Positions 26,825 through 36,645 are shown, counted from the stretch's first letter. The stretch is 64,000 bases of DNA from a bacterium 1XD8-76 (GCA_003611955.1 RAZE01000021.1:1-64000), one strand, 5' to 3'. The notes: a model not told the origin generated them from the letters alone. Made by a program: numbers and translations.

Positions 26825-27391
26825 TTACAGATTATCCAGCCCCCCGATCGAGAAAAACCAGGAGGCGATCTGAGCTCTTGTGCTGAACTGCTCCGTCTCC
26901 AGGAGGCGCGCCATCTCCGCCTTCGTATAGAACGCCGCCTGGATCCACTCGTTCTCCGACATGTGGGAATCTTCGATCTCCCCTTCCGCCTCCACGAAAG
27001 CGATCTGATTCTGAATATCGCAGATCGACACCGCCGCAAAAGCAGGATTTAAGATCTTAAAGATCCGTTTCAGGGAAAGCCCCGTCTCCTCATACAATTC
27101 CCGTCTGATGCATTCCTCCAATGTCTCTTCTGCCTCCTTCATTCCGGCGCAGAGATTGTAGACAAATCGATCCACCCCCATCCGGAACTCCCGAAGAAGA
27201 AGCATCTTTCCCTCATGGACCGCCACAATGGAAACCCCGCTCACCCGGTCTCCCAGTTCGGAAATATCTCTGATTTCATGGTGGCTCACGATCTCATATT
27301 TTTTCTCATGTCCCGCCCTGTTCTCATAGACGAGCTCATAATTCTTCAAGTATCTCCCTTCGCGCACCTTATTGATCTTCAGTAGTCTCAT
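26825..27391 (-). CDS. Nudix hydrolase (ADP-ribose pyrophosphatase-like)
   Basis: Hydrolase of nucleoside diphosphate derivatives, 188 residues. The Nudix box is complete: G-x5-E-x7-REL-x-EE-x-G-L near residues 83-105 (from AGMKEAEE to YEETGL). The surrounding fold resembles ADP-ribose pyrophosphatases, but the actual substrate is not determined. The start lies 23 nt inside the RNase E/G gene, so translation is coupled. Confidence 0.87.
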   Translation of the reverse strand: MRLLKINKVREGRYLKNYELVYENRAGHEKKYEIVSHHEIRDISELGDRVSGVSIVAVHEGKMLLLREFRMGVDRFVYNLCAGMKEAEETLEECIRRELYEETGLSLKRIFKILNPAFAAVSICDIQNQIAFVEAEGEIEDSHMSENEWIQAAFYTKAEMARLLETEQFSTRAQIASWFFSIGGLDNL

Positions 27392-28697
27392 GCCGTCCTT
27401 CTTTCCACTCCCAGTCCCGCAGCGTATATTCCAGTGTGCGTGACGTCTTCTTTCTTGTCATTTCCGCCAGTCCGAGCCTTGTCAGATCGACAAAACGAGT
27501 CGGTGTCGAATCCTTTGCGGTTTCCCTCTTTAAAGCCTCTATCAGCTTCGCGGTGTGCTCTCTGTCTTTCATATTGATAAAATCCACCAGTATCATCCCG
27601 CTCAGATTCCGGGCGGAGAGCTGATAACAGACCTCTTTCACCGCCTCCAGATTTGTCTGAAAATAAAACTCCTCCGGTTCTGTCTTTTTTTCTGATTTTC
27701 CGCTGTTTACATCCACGACGATCAACGCTTCCGTCGGCTCGATCACCAGATAGGCCCCGGATCTCATATACACTCTCGGCGAGAGAAGCTCCTTTAATCT
27801 GGTATTCAGAGCATAGACGCTCTGCAGAGAAATGCGCTTATCCTCGTAGAACCGTACCGGAACGGCACTGGTATACGCATGGGAGGACAACGCTTTATAC
27901 ACGTCCTTCTCATCGGTCACGATCTCTTCCAGAGAAGATATTTTTTGATTCTTGATAAAATCCAGATAAAAGGCTTCCGGCTCATACAGTTTACTGTAGA
28001 CCGTTCTGGTTTGACTTAATCGGTCAATATTTTTTAATTGACCAATTAAGTCATTCGCCTCTTTCAGCCACACTTCAGCCTTGACATAAGGCGCGTTTGT
28101 CCGAAAGGTGATATCCCATTCCGCAAAGAGATCGGATTTTTCAGGCTCTTTCGACAAGACTGCCTCCCGCCACGCTTCAAAAGATTCCTCCAGCTGAATT
28201 CTCTCCGCCTCTTTGCACTTTGCCGAGCAGTGAATTTTTCCACTTCCCCTTGCCACCACTACGAACTGTCCTGCGAGAGAATATTCTGCAGAGAGCTGCG
28301 GCGGTTTATTTCCCTTCGCCTGTTTGATGATCTGTACAGGTATCTCATCGCCGCACAGAATCCGCCCGTCTGCCTCTCTGTTCACCGGATTATAACGGAT
28401 ATTCTCTTTTATCTGTAAAAATCCCGTTCGCCCTTTTGTACCTTTCTGATCTTCCAGCGCAAGGAAAGCTCCCTGAAACTGCTTTGCCACATTCAAAACT
28501 TTCCCCAGCACAACGGTTCCAATCGGAAATTCTTCCTTCTCCTCTCTCACCACTTTGCGGATCCGGTTATCCTGAATCAGAACGGCATACAAAATGCCTC
28601 TGTTTCGCAGCAGCAACACCTTACTCGATTTATTTTCCTTCTGATAGAGCTCGTGCCCCTTATCCAGATGGGATACCCCTTCTATATGTCTGCTCAC
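27369..28697 (-). CDS. rng: Ribonuclease E/G family endoribonuclease
   Basis: Single-strand endoribonuclease of RNA processing and decay, 442 residues, RNase G size without the degradosome tail. An S1-type domain lies at about 40-125. Catalytic metal ligands are the aspartates in EALIVVDVNSGK and GMILVDFINMKD. The start is GTG with AGGGG six bases upstream. In many Clostridia this gene lies directly before rplU. Here about 11.7 kb separates them. Confidence 0.92.
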   Translation of the reverse strand: MSRHIEGVSHLDKGHELYQKENKSSKVLLLRNRGILYAVLIQDNRIRKVVREEKEEFPIGTVVLGKVLNVAKQFQGAFLALEDQKGTKGRTGFLQIKENIRYNPVNREADGRILCGDEIPVQIIKQAKGNKPPQLSAEYSLAGQFVVVARGSGKIHCSAKCKEAERIQLEESFEAWREAVLSKEPEKSDLFAEWDITFRTNAPYVKAEVWLKEANDLIGQLKNIDRLSQTRTVYSKLYEPEAFYLDFIKNQKISSLEEIVTDEKDVYKALSSHAYTSAVPVRFYEDKRISLQSVYALNTRLKELLSPRVYMRSGAYLVIEPTEALIVVDVNSGKSEKKTEPEEFYFQTNLEAVKEVCYQLSARNLSGMILVDFINMKDREHTAKLIEALKRETAKDSTPTRFVDLTRLGLAEMTRKKTSRTLEYTLRDWEWKEGRHETTEDQ

Positions 28698-28698
28698 A

Positions 28699-29484
28699 CT
28701 ATTCCCCTAAAATTCTCGCCCAGTCCGCCTGCCAGTTGTCCATGCTGACCAGATTATACGGCACACCGTTCACAGCGATATTCTGGCTTGTAATGATGTG
28801 GGGCGCCCTCTTTATCATCTCCTCCAGCACTTCCATGCAGACCTGCTGGCAATGTCTCTGCTCCGACATCAAGCCGCACTCGAAGCCCTGATATTCCTTC
28901 TTTGTAAACGGATTTTTTTCGCCCTTCTTAGCGATCTCCTGTCTTGAAATGACAAACAGGTTCTGCCGGTAACCGCCGATTCCCGGAATCTGTGCCGAAT
29001 AAAACGCCGCGACAATATCGTCCAGCTTCCTCAGATGGGCCCCATATATGGGCCATATCGTCAGAAAATAGTGCTCCGTCACCATAAAAATAATCCCTTC
29101 CTTGCCGCCGGAATTATCCATCTTGCCGCCGATCTTCACCGCATCCTGGCTCATCAGCTCTCTGTCCGCCTGCAGCAGCTCTTCCCTGCTGTAACCGGTA
29201 TCTTTCTCGTAAAATTCCAGATAATTGTTCAACCTTTTATTTCTGCTGCGCACACCGAACAGAACAAGAAGAAGCCCGGGCACCCCGAAGAACGCCCCGA
29301 CCAGCAGGCCGTTCACTCCGACAGCCAGCACACTGACTAATCCCAACAGGGCGCCGAAGATCAACAGTGTGATGCCCCCTGCCATCATGCCGGCCCCTCC
29401 GCCTCCCTGAGCCCTGAACGCTTTCAAAACGCTCCCGTGCTTAGTCACCGCTTTCTGTAAAGCCCTTGTCATTTCCATTCTCAT
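28699..29484 (-). CDS. Membrane protein of unknown function
   Basis: Protein of 261 residues that I do not recognise. A basic N-terminus is followed by a glycine-rich stretch and two close membrane segments (about residues 36-55 and 60-78, GGITLLIFGALLGLVSVLAVG and LLVGAFFGVPGLLLVLFG), then a 180-residue cytoplasmic domain. The ATG at 29484 has AAGGAG seven bases upstream and is preferred to an upstream frame at 29511. It overlaps the RNase G region closely and follows the zinc-ribbon/LRR gene, so the two membrane proteins may act together. Confidence 0.75.
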   Translation of the reverse strand: MRMEMTRALQKAVTKHGSVLKAFRAQGGGGAGMMAGGITLLIFGALLGLVSVLAVGVNGLLVGAFFGVPGLLLVLFGVRSRNKRLNNYLEFYEKDTGYSREELLQADRELMSQDAVKIGGKMDNSGGKEGIIFMVTEHYFLTIWPIYGAHLRKLDDIVAAFYSAQIPGIGGYRQNLFVISRQEIAKKGEKNPFTKKEYQGFECGLMSEQRHCQQVCMEVLEEMIKRAPHIITSQNIAVNGVPYNLVSMDNWQADWARILGE

Positions 29485-29541
29485 ATTTTTTCTCCTTTCC
29501 GTCTGCCGCACTTGTACGGCACAAATGCCGTTCTGAAAATT

Positions 29542-31473
29542 TTATTTATCTAAAATGACAACATCCTCCCCGAGAACCTGAAGATTGCTGATCGGATTTC
29601 CCTTGCAGTTCACAAACCTCAACGCCGGACTTGCCGCCAGAGGCCGTATCTCCGTCACATAGTTGTCCGAGAGATCAATCTCCTCCAGCTTCACAAGGCT
29701 TTCCGCGAAATTCAGGTCCTTGATCTCATTTCCGGAAATATCCAGCCTTCTCAGGTTCGGAAACGATCGGAGGAAATCGAGATGATCCGACAGAAATACA
29801 TTGTCCCAATCCACATACACGATCCCGCCTCCGCCGGATACGCTCACATTCTCGTACAGCTTTATTCCGGACATTTCCAGCGTTTCCAGCGATGTATTTT
29901 CACTGATCCTGTCAAAATCGATCTCACATTCGATTCCACTGATATCGATCTCCTTTACAGCCGGCAGCGAAAAGATTCCGGAGATATCATCATAAGTTAC
30001 CATCCCGCGCAGAGAAACGGACTCCAGTGAGGATATTCCGGCGATAAATTTGAGAGATCTGTCACTCAGGGAAGTCGTGCAGGTCAGCTTCCTGAGCTGC
30101 GTCAGCCCGGACAGATCGATATTCTCCGGCAGATCACACCCGTGCAGTTTAAGTTCTGTGAGCCCCGTCAGGTTCCGGAGGAAATCGCAGGAGTGGAAAT
30201 TTCGCAGCGTCAGCTTCGTGAGTCCCGTAAGCGCTCCCAGCGAAGGCTCCTCGCAGTCGTACGCATTCTCCAGTGTCAGCTCTTTTAAGCCGGTCATCCC
30301 TTCCACAGCGGTCATGTTCTTCAGTTCATCACAGTCTGTCACGGAAAGTTTCTCCAGACTCTCCAGCACCTCTATCCCGTCAAGGTTCAAAAGTTCCCCG
30401 TCCGAAAGTCCAAGGCTTTTTAACTGCGGCATCTTTTTCAAAAAATCCAGCGCTTTCAGATTCTCTGATTCGATGACAAGTTCCTCCAGATCTGCCACCG
30501 CGCTGAAAGCGGAAAAATCGCTCATACTATCCGCATCTTCCAGCGTGAGAGATCTCAGGTGCTTCATCGTGATCACCTCGTCCACATCGCTAAGACTCCC
30601 CGCATCGATGGAAAGTTTTTCCACATTCGGAAACAAATCCAATCCCTCCAGACTTTCCACACTGTATCTTATGCCCAGCTCCCGAAGCTTTGAAGGATCA
30701 TCCACCGCTGCTGCGGCCTCTTCCAATGTGCTGAAAGATGCGCTGAGGCTCTCCAGCTTAAGCCCCCTCAAGTCGCACTGGGACAGACGCTGATTTGTGT
30801 CCAGTTTTTTCAGACCTTTCAGAGCGCTCAGCCCCTCATAGCCTCTCTCCAGATCCAGATCATCCGAAAAGGAAAGCCATTTGATCTCTGCATCCGGATT
30901 TTCAAAAGGATCCTCAAAGCTGTAACCGATGTAAGAATAGTCAAAATCATACTTATCGGTGATCCACTTGATCTGAGAAAGCTCCTGCATTGACACGTTG
31001 TCCGCATCCTTGCCGAAAGCCTCTGTCACCATCTCGCGGAGCATACCGGTAAGTTCCGTCCTCTCCGCCTCCTGCGATCCATCCTGCCCTGCTTCCCGCC
31101 ATCCCAGACTTTCTGTGCCTGCGTCAAGCTCCTCCGCTATCGCCGCCATCTCCTCCTCCATGGAGGCTTCCTCGCTCTGCCCACGCAGTAAATTTCCCAA
31201 AACGATCACCGCCGTCACACAGATCGCCACACATACGGCGGCGATGGCTATAAACTTGCCCGGCGACTCCTTCTCCTGTTCCATCCGGGGCGGCGGCACG
31301 ATCGGACTCCAGTTCGGTGCCTGTCTGGGCGCCATATATCCCTGATTCCAGTCCACCGCATACTCCCCGCCGCAATATTCACACCGCACAAACCTGGCCC
31401 CACCAGGCGGCATTCTCAGCGTGCTTCCGCAGCCGGGGCACTTCATCTCCGTAATATTAATCTTGTTATCCAA
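29542..31473 (-). CDS. Zinc-ribbon, membrane-anchored leucine-rich repeat protein
   Basis: A 643-residue protein with an unusual layout. An N-terminal zinc ribbon has Cys12, Cys15, Cys31 and Cys34 (CPGC and CEYC). A proline-rich linker leads to one membrane segment (about 74-96), and a large extracytoplasmic region of leucine-rich repeats fills about 200-640 (repeats such as LKSLGLSDGELLNLDGIEVLESL and LEEIDLSDNYVTEIRPLA). With the ribbon inside and the repeats outside it could be a sensor or adhesin, but the function is unknown. The start is TTG at 31473 with AGGAGG six bases upstream. Confidence 0.82.
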   Translation of the reverse strand: MDNKINITEMKCPGCGSTLRMPPGGARFVRCEYCGGEYAVDWNQGYMAPRQAPNWSPIVPPPRMEQEKESPGKFIAIAAVCVAICVTAVIVLGNLLRGQSEEASMEEEMAAIAEELDAGTESLGWREAGQDGSQEAERTELTGMLREMVTEAFGKDADNVSMQELSQIKWITDKYDFDYSYIGYSFEDPFENPDAEIKWLSFSDDLDLERGYEGLSALKGLKKLDTNQRLSQCDLRGLKLESLSASFSTLEEAAAAVDDPSKLRELGIRYSVESLEGLDLFPNVEKLSIDAGSLSDVDEVITMKHLRSLTLEDADSMSDFSAFSAVADLEELVIESENLKALDFLKKMPQLKSLGLSDGELLNLDGIEVLESLEKLSVTDCDELKNMTAVEGMTGLKELTLENAYDCEEPSLGALTGLTKLTLRNFHSCDFLRNLTGLTELKLHGCDLPENIDLSGLTQLRKLTCTTSLSDRSLKFIAGISSLESVSLRGMVTYDDISGIFSLPAVKEIDISGIECEIDFDRISENTSLETLEMSGIKLYENVSVSGGGGIVYVDWDNVFLSDHLDFLRSFPNLRRLDISGNEIKDLNFAESLVKLEEIDLSDNYVTEIRPLAASPALRFVNCKGNPISNLQVLGEDVVILDK

Positions 31474-31487
31474 GCTGCACCTCCTTA

Positions 31488-32234
31488 TTACAGTCCGCTA
31501 TATACCACTGCAATGCCTTTATCCGATTTATCCATAGGCACAAACAAAGGCTCTTCTTGCGTCCCTCTGTTCAGGTAAGTATCCTCCCTCGTGACCATTA
31601 ACCACGCCGGATCAAAGGGAAGCTCCATCTCCTGAAACAGCGCTTCCACCACCATGCCTGGCTTCACATTCCCGGCGCTCGAGGCGTTCACCATCAAGTA
31701 AAGACAGTCTTTCTCCCGGTAGGAGGAGAGACGGAAATCATAGACCGCAGGTTTTAAGTCTATCTCCATCATACTCTTTTTTGTCTGTTTTTTCACCATA
31801 ATCCTGTCTTTTTCCAAAAATTTCTCAATCGCCTCCTGCCAGCCGCAGGGGGGCGCGAACTCATTCCGAAAGGCAATATAGTAGCCCGCCGCCGCCACGG
31901 ACGCCATCGCGCTCTTTGACTTTTCCGGCAACGCCACCGCCGAGAGCACTTCCATCCCCTCCGCCATCTGTTGGTTCAGTTTTTCTTTTATCTCTGTCAT
32001 GTCAGCCGGCGCATTCAACTCCACGTCAAGATATTCCCCGTCGCTCTCCAGGCCAACGCCCAGCGGCGCTGCAAAGGACATGACCGGATGGGGGGAAAAT
32101 CCCTCCGTGTAAGCGATATCGATTCCTGAACGCCTGAACGCCTTCTGAAAATACCGCATGATATCCAGATGCCCTATAAATTTCAGCGCGCCGTGCTTGG
32201 AAAACTTGACGCGCACTTTGATCCGTTCACTCAT
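31488..32234 (-). CDS. TIGR03936 (DUF2344) radical-SAM-associated protein
   Basis: Protein of 248 residues found almost always beside the TIGR03960 radical-SAM protein, often encoded as one fusion. The opening RVKFSKHGALKFIGHLDIMRYFQKAFRRSGI and the HPVMSFAAPLGVGLESDGEY block are family hallmarks. The precise reaction is not known. The pair is thought to act in RNA or translation-related modification because it clusters with RNase G and L21. The ATG at 32234 overlaps the stop of the radical-SAM gene by four bases, with GAGG eight bases upstream. Confidence 0.92.
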   Translation of the reverse strand: MSERIKVRVKFSKHGALKFIGHLDIMRYFQKAFRRSGIDIAYTEGFSPHPVMSFAAPLGVGLESDGEYLDVELNAPADMTEIKEKLNQQMAEGMEVLSAVALPEKSKSAMASVAAAGYYIAFRNEFAPPCGWQEAIEKFLEKDRIMVKKQTKKSMMEIDLKPAVYDFRLSSYREKDCLYLMVNASSAGNVKPGMVVEALFQEMELPFDPAWLMVTREDTYLNRGTQEEPLFVPMDKSDKGIAVVYSGL

Positions 32235-34108
32235 TCCGATAACCTCTTTTCCTCCACACAGACACCGCAGCCGTACTTTGCCGCGCCGCAGCCGCTGCAC
32301 TCCATCCGACAGTTCGGGGAGATGATCTCCCTCTGCGCCTTCTCCCACTCCCGCCATAAATGCTCTCTGGAAACGCCGCAGTCCAGAATATCCCAGGGGA
32401 ATATCTCATCTTTCTCCCTTGTCCTCGTATTGTAAAAATCAATGGAAACGCCGCACTCCTCGAAGGCCTCCATCCACAATGCATTGTTATAGTATTCGCT
32501 CCAGGCGTCGAACATACAGCCCTTCTCATAGGCCCTCAGGATAACCTGAGCCACTTTTCTGTCCCCCCTGGCGAACACGCCCTCCAGCACGCTGACATCC
32601 GCCTCATGCCAGTTATATTTGATGCGCTTCTGATTCAGCTGAGACATGATTCCCTGTTTCGTCTCATGGGCCTTGTCCAGAAATTCCTCCGCGCTGCACA
32701 TGGGCGCCCACTGGAAGGGCGTAAAAGGTTTCGGTATGAAGAAGGATGTGCTCGCCACGATCTGCACCGGCTCCCGCCTTTTCTCCTTCGGCACCGTATC
32801 AAAGAAGACCGTGGCAATCTTGTTCGCCAGATCCCCGATACCCTGTATATCCTCCTTTGTCTCCGTGGGAAGCCCCAACATAAAATACAGTTTTACCCTT
32901 GTCCATCCTCCCTCAAAGGCAAGCCCGGCTCCCCGCAGGATATCCTCCTCGGTGAGTCCCTTGTTGATCACGTTCCGAAGCCGCTGGGAACCTGCCTCCG
33001 GCGCAAAGGTCAGGGAGCTCTTTTTCACATCCTGCACTTTGCTCATCACATCCAGGGAAAACGAGTCGATCCGCAGGCTTGGCAGGGAAATATTCACCTT
33101 TTTCTCCCCGCAGTCCTCGATCAGAAAGTCCACCAGCTCCTGCAGCTCGGAGTAATCACTGGAACTTAAGGAGCTCAGCGTGATCTCGTCATATCCGGTA
33201 TTTTTTAACATTTCCGTCGCATAGGCTTTCAGCCTGTCCACATTCTTTTCCCGCACCGGCCGGTAGAGCTGTCCCGCCTGGCAGAACCGGCAGCCCCGGA
33301 TGCAGCCCCGCTGGATCTCGAGCACCACCCTGTCCTGGGTGCACTTGATAAAGGGCACCACAGGCTTCAGCGGATAGGGGACGCCGTCAAAATCCGTCAC
33401 GATATTCTTTGTGATTCTCTCCGGCGCCTCCGGAATGTTGGACGCCATCGATGCGATCCTGCCGTCCTCACAGTACGTCACATCATAAAACCGGGGCACA
33501 TAGATTCCCTGCAGGGAACAGATCTTTCTCAGAAAATCCACACGGCCCCCGCCGTTTTTTTTATTTTCCTTATAGATATCCAGAATCTCCCGATACCTGA
33601 TCTCCCCCTCCCCGATATAGAAGAAATCAAAGAAATCCGCTATGGGCTCGGGATTGTAGGAACAGGGACCTCCCCCCATCACGATCGGATCGCTTTCGCC
33701 TCTGTCCTTTGCCAGCAGAGGGATCCCCGAGAGATCCAGCACCTGCAGGATATTTGTATAGCACATCTCATACTGCAGCGTGATTCCGAGAAAATCCAGA
33801 TACTTTACCGGCTCCTGGCTCTCCAGCCCAAACAGAGGGATCTCCTCCTCCCGCATGATCCTGTCGAGATCCGGCCAGGGCGAATAAACTCTCTCGCACC
33901 AGGTGTCCTCCCAGCTGTTGAACATATCATATAAGATCTGAATCCCCAGATGGGACATGCCGATCTCATACACATCCGGAAAGCACATCGCCATGCGGAT
34001 ATCCACACTCTCCGGTCTCTTCACCACACTGTTTATCTCTTTTCCGATATACCTCGCCGGTTTTTCAATTTTTAACAATATCTCATCGTCCAAAGCTAAA
34101 CTATCCAT
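32231..34108 (-). CDS. TIGR03960 B12-binding radical-SAM protein
   Basis: Radical S-adenosylmethionine enzyme of 625 residues. An N-terminal cobalamin-binding-like domain (about 1-230) is followed by the radical-SAM cluster motif CIRGCRFC near residue 273 and a barrel with GLPTE near 420. Further cysteines at the C-terminus (CRMECSGCG and CGVCVEE) suggest another metal site. The substrate is unknown. First gene of a unit running through TIGR03936, the LRR and membrane proteins, RNase G and Nudix. Confidence 0.93.
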   Translation of the reverse strand: MDSLALDDEILLKIEKPARYIGKEINSVVKRPESVDIRMAMCFPDVYEIGMSHLGIQILYDMFNSWEDTWCERVYSPWPDLDRIMREEEIPLFGLESQEPVKYLDFLGITLQYEMCYTNILQVLDLSGIPLLAKDRGESDPIVMGGGPCSYNPEPIADFFDFFYIGEGEIRYREILDIYKENKKNGGGRVDFLRKICSLQGIYVPRFYDVTYCEDGRIASMASNIPEAPERITKNIVTDFDGVPYPLKPVVPFIKCTQDRVVLEIQRGCIRGCRFCQAGQLYRPVREKNVDRLKAYATEMLKNTGYDEITLSSLSSSDYSELQELVDFLIEDCGEKKVNISLPSLRIDSFSLDVMSKVQDVKKSSLTFAPEAGSQRLRNVINKGLTEEDILRGAGLAFEGGWTRVKLYFMLGLPTETKEDIQGIGDLANKIATVFFDTVPKEKRREPVQIVASTSFFIPKPFTPFQWAPMCSAEEFLDKAHETKQGIMSQLNQKRIKYNWHEADVSVLEGVFARGDRKVAQVILRAYEKGCMFDAWSEYYNNALWMEAFEECGVSIDFYNTRTREKDEIFPWDILDCGVSREHLWREWEKAQREIISPNCRMECSGCGAAKYGCGVCVEEKRLSE

Positions 34109-34192
34109 TATTATCCTTTCGTTTTTCCCATGACATCTTTTATCCGATCAACACAGATCCCGTTTCCTGGCCTGCCGTATAATCCATGTTAT

Positions 34193-34221
34193 AGTATAAC
34201 AAGTTATGCAATGTAATTCAA
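34193..34221 (-). promoter_or_regulatory. Promoter of the TIGR03960-RNase G unit, with palindrome
   Basis: Minus-strand TTGAAT at 34221-34216, a 17-bp spacer and TATACT at 34198-34193. A perfect 15-bp palindrome, TGTTATA-G-TATAACA (34187-34201), covers the -10 element and could be a regulator site. Confidence 0.6.
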
Positions 34222-34237
34222 TGTCAGCTGTCAACTT

Positions 34238-34735
34238 TTATCCATCTTCTGCATCCGGTACCAACTCCTCAAAATCAATTCCGTTTACAAACTCTTCACT
34301 GCTCAGGGAATTTATCAGATTCTGATAATCCACGGTTCCGATCTTCAGCCCGGCAAACCGCATCAGCAGCACGATCATAAAAAGAAGTACAGAGACAAAA
34401 CCGCGTATCACAAAGGATACTCGGTTTCGTCTCTGCATCTTCTGCCATGCCGCTTCCGCCTCCGCGTCCTCCACTTCCGCCGCCTGCAGCATGGATGTCC
34501 TGCCGTAACCGCTTTTTAAACCGGCATCTCGATATCTTTTCTCCCTTCGGTTTCTGCTCTTCGCTCCATAGACCAGAATCTCCCGCTGGTCCATCTGCAT
34601 TCTGTTATAATCCTGCTCCTGCCGCAGCATGTGGGAAAGCTCCAACTTCTGCTCCACCGTCAAAGCCTTCTTCTCCTTCTTTGCCGCCTGTCTTTCCGTA
34701 TACGTCTTCTCCGTTTCACTCACCCTTCCCGACAT
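34238..34735 (-). CDS. Hypothetical single-pass membrane protein
   Basis: Protein of 165 residues that I do not recognise. The first 105 residues are highly charged and probably helical, with repeated Lys/Arg/Glu/Gln, and are predicted to be cytoplasmic. One membrane segment lies at about 108-127, then an acidic 38-residue tail (EEFVNGIDFEELVPDAEDG). AGGA lies just before the ATG. It stands between the TIGR03960 promoter and an M56 gene on the same strand and could be the end of the pair-2 operon (89-nt gap). Confidence 0.65.
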   Translation of the reverse strand: MSGRVSETEKTYTERQAAKKEKKALTVEQKLELSHMLRQEQDYNRMQMDQREILVYGAKSRNRREKRYRDAGLKSGYGRTSMLQAAEVEDAEAEAAWQKMQRRNRVSFVIRGFVSVLLFMIVLLMRFAGLKIGTVDYQNLINSLSSEEFVNGIDFEELVPDAEDG

Positions 34736-34824
34736 CTATCCTGTCCCGCCAACTTTGTCCTTTTTTAACAGGATATGCTGGAATACACCGATTTAGAAGC
34801 AGGAGCCGGAACAGAAATAAATGC

Positions 34825-36645
34825 TCAGAGCGTCCCCTCCTGCCACGCTTTCCATACCTCCAGCGCGCCGTAGTATCTGCCGGAGAGCGATTTATCCTGT
34901 GTATAGGGTGCAACATCCCGGGGAGAATAACGAAGCAGGAAATATTCCATATCGTGCAGGATCCCATGGGCCTGCATCACGTAGTCCGCCTCATGAGTGT
35001 CTTTCGCCTGCTGCAGCGCAGTACAGAGCGCTTCCACATCCCTCCGGAACGCTTCGTTTTCAGCGGAAACGGTGAGTTCGTTCACGCGCTGTATCACACT
35101 CTCCACCCCATAGTAATTTTCCAGAAAGTACGGCTCCCCGTATTTTTTACTCAACGCCTCCAGCGATATCTCCCCGTACTCCGGATATTTCTCCTTCATG
35201 TACGCCCTCTGCTCTTCGGCGGTTTTCAGATGGCTCTCCGGATCCCACTCGATCGTCCATCCCGCCTCCACGGTTCCGCTCCGGTCGATAAAATTCCACG
35301 CCGCGCTCTCCTTATCATAGAGTCTGGTCTCCCAGTTATCGTACAACAGTTTCGCTTCCAGCCAGTTGTGATACATCTTCAGATAACTGCTCAGCGCCTC
35401 TGTCTCCTCCTCAGTCATCCCCTGGAGAGCAATTTTTCTGACCTCCATCGTCTCTTCCCTGGTCGGGTAAAAGGCATCATCCGCCTGCAGGACCAATTTC
35501 ACATCCATCTCCCCCTCCTGCGTACCGGTCTCCGCAATAGATTCTGAAATAATTTCCCCTAAAAATTTTTGATCCTCTCTGTCTCCCACAAACAGCCAGA
35601 TAAACGCCGCCAAACTGACAAAAACAGTCCATACAACAGTCACCATGTTTATTTCCGGCGCTGTCGTCAGCTTTCTGATCCGCCGCTCGATATTCTTTTT
35701 CGTATCCGCCATCTCCGTATTACAAAATCCCGCATATTTGAACGGAAGAAACAATCTTTCAGCGCCCTGCTCACCCTGCGTCGTGATCCGGACGAGCAGA
35801 CGCCCGTATTCAAAACGGTTCTTCTCCCCGATCTCCTTCACCACCGCCTGGTCACAAAAAAGTTCCGCATCCTGCCTGCTGGCAAGCGCCGCCGCCCAGA
35901 CAAGGGGATTGTACCAGTGCACCGCCAGACAAAAAAGCCTCAAAATTCCCCAGAACTGATCGCCGTGCCGGTAATGAATATTCTCGTGGCAGATCATCGC
36001 GCTTAACTCCTCTTCCTTTTCCTGCTCCCACAAGAACATCGGGAGATACACTGCCGCCGTTTTGAATCCTGTCAGACAGGGCGTGTCCACAAAATCTGTG
36101 ACATAAACCGGAACCTTTGACGCCAGCCTCCTCTTCTCCAGCTCCTCCTCCCCGATCTCCTCCCTGTCGCTGTAGATGCGGATCTTCAGAAACAAATTCG
36201 CCAGCAGGAAGATTCCGCCTGTCGCTCCCATTCCGATCAGCCATATCGCATAAAAAACAGCGCCGTCTCTCGAAAACGGACTGTGAGACATCTCCTTACT
36301 CTCCGCCGGAAAGTATGCGTGGTCCTCCACTACCCTGTCAAAACCTTCCGGATCCCATTTCCCATCGAACTCCCTGGCATCTGTCTCGGTTATAGACTCG
36401 ACCCCTGAAACTATATAGGACTCCGGCTCCTGAGAGAACGTCTCTCCAAACGCCGCCCTCGCCTGCCCTGCCAGCTCTGCCGCGCTGTAATCACTGTGAA
36501 AAAAACTGATCGGGATCAAAAGCCTTAAAAGCACCAGGAACCAAAGGCCATACTGTACACCGGCCGTCAGCCTGTCCCCGAAAAACTTTCTCACGGCAAA
36601 TATCACAATAATCAGCACTGACGATGTCAAAATCCAGTTAATCAT
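34825..36645 (-). CDS. BlaR1-type M56 metallopeptidase with extended C-terminal sensor region (pair 2)
   Basis: Antirepressor-type membrane protease of 606 residues. The N-terminal half holds membrane segments near 5-22, 32-50 and 137-155, the zinc motif HENIH with the ExxCD ligand site (AELFCDQAV), and a last segment near 345-362. A roughly 240-residue C-terminal part is predicted to be outside the cell. It is acidic and helical, contains no SxxK/SDN-type penicillin-binding motifs, and is not a family I recognise. Its ATG overlaps the BlaI gene by eight bases, with GGAGGAGG upstream. Confidence 0.88.
   Translation of the reverse strand: MINWILTSSVLIIVIFAVRKFFGDRLTAGVQYGLWFLVLLRLLIPISFFHSDYSAAELAGQARAAFGETFSQEPESYIVSGVESITETDAREFDGKWDPEGFDRVVEDHAYFPAESKEMSHSPFSRDGAVFYAIWLIGMGATGGIFLLANLFLKIRIYSDREEIGEEELEKRRLASKVPVYVTDFVDTPCLTGFKTAAVYLPMFLWEQEKEEELSAMICHENIHYRHGDQFWGILRLFCLAVHWYNPLVWAAALASRQDAELFCDQAVVKEIGEKNRFEYGRLLVRITTQGEQGAERLFLPFKYAGFCNTEMADTKKNIERRIRKLTTAPEINMVTVVWTVFVSLAAFIWLFVGDREDQKFLGEIISESIAETGTQEGEMDVKLVLQADDAFYPTREETMEVRKIALQGMTEEETEALSSYLKMYHNWLEAKLLYDNWETRLYDKESAAWNFIDRSGTVEAGWTIEWDPESHLKTAEEQRAYMKEKYPEYGEISLEALSKKYGEPYFLENYYGVESVIQRVNELTVSAENEAFRRDVEALCTALQQAKDTHEADYVMQAHGILHDMEYFLLRYSPRDVAPYTQDKSLSGRYYGALEVWKAWQEGTL

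Noticed and set aside
34447..35547. Plus-strand reading frame of 366 codons
   Set aside because: Overlaps the pair-2 M56 gene and the hypothetical membrane gene in antisense; no ribosome binding site or motif.
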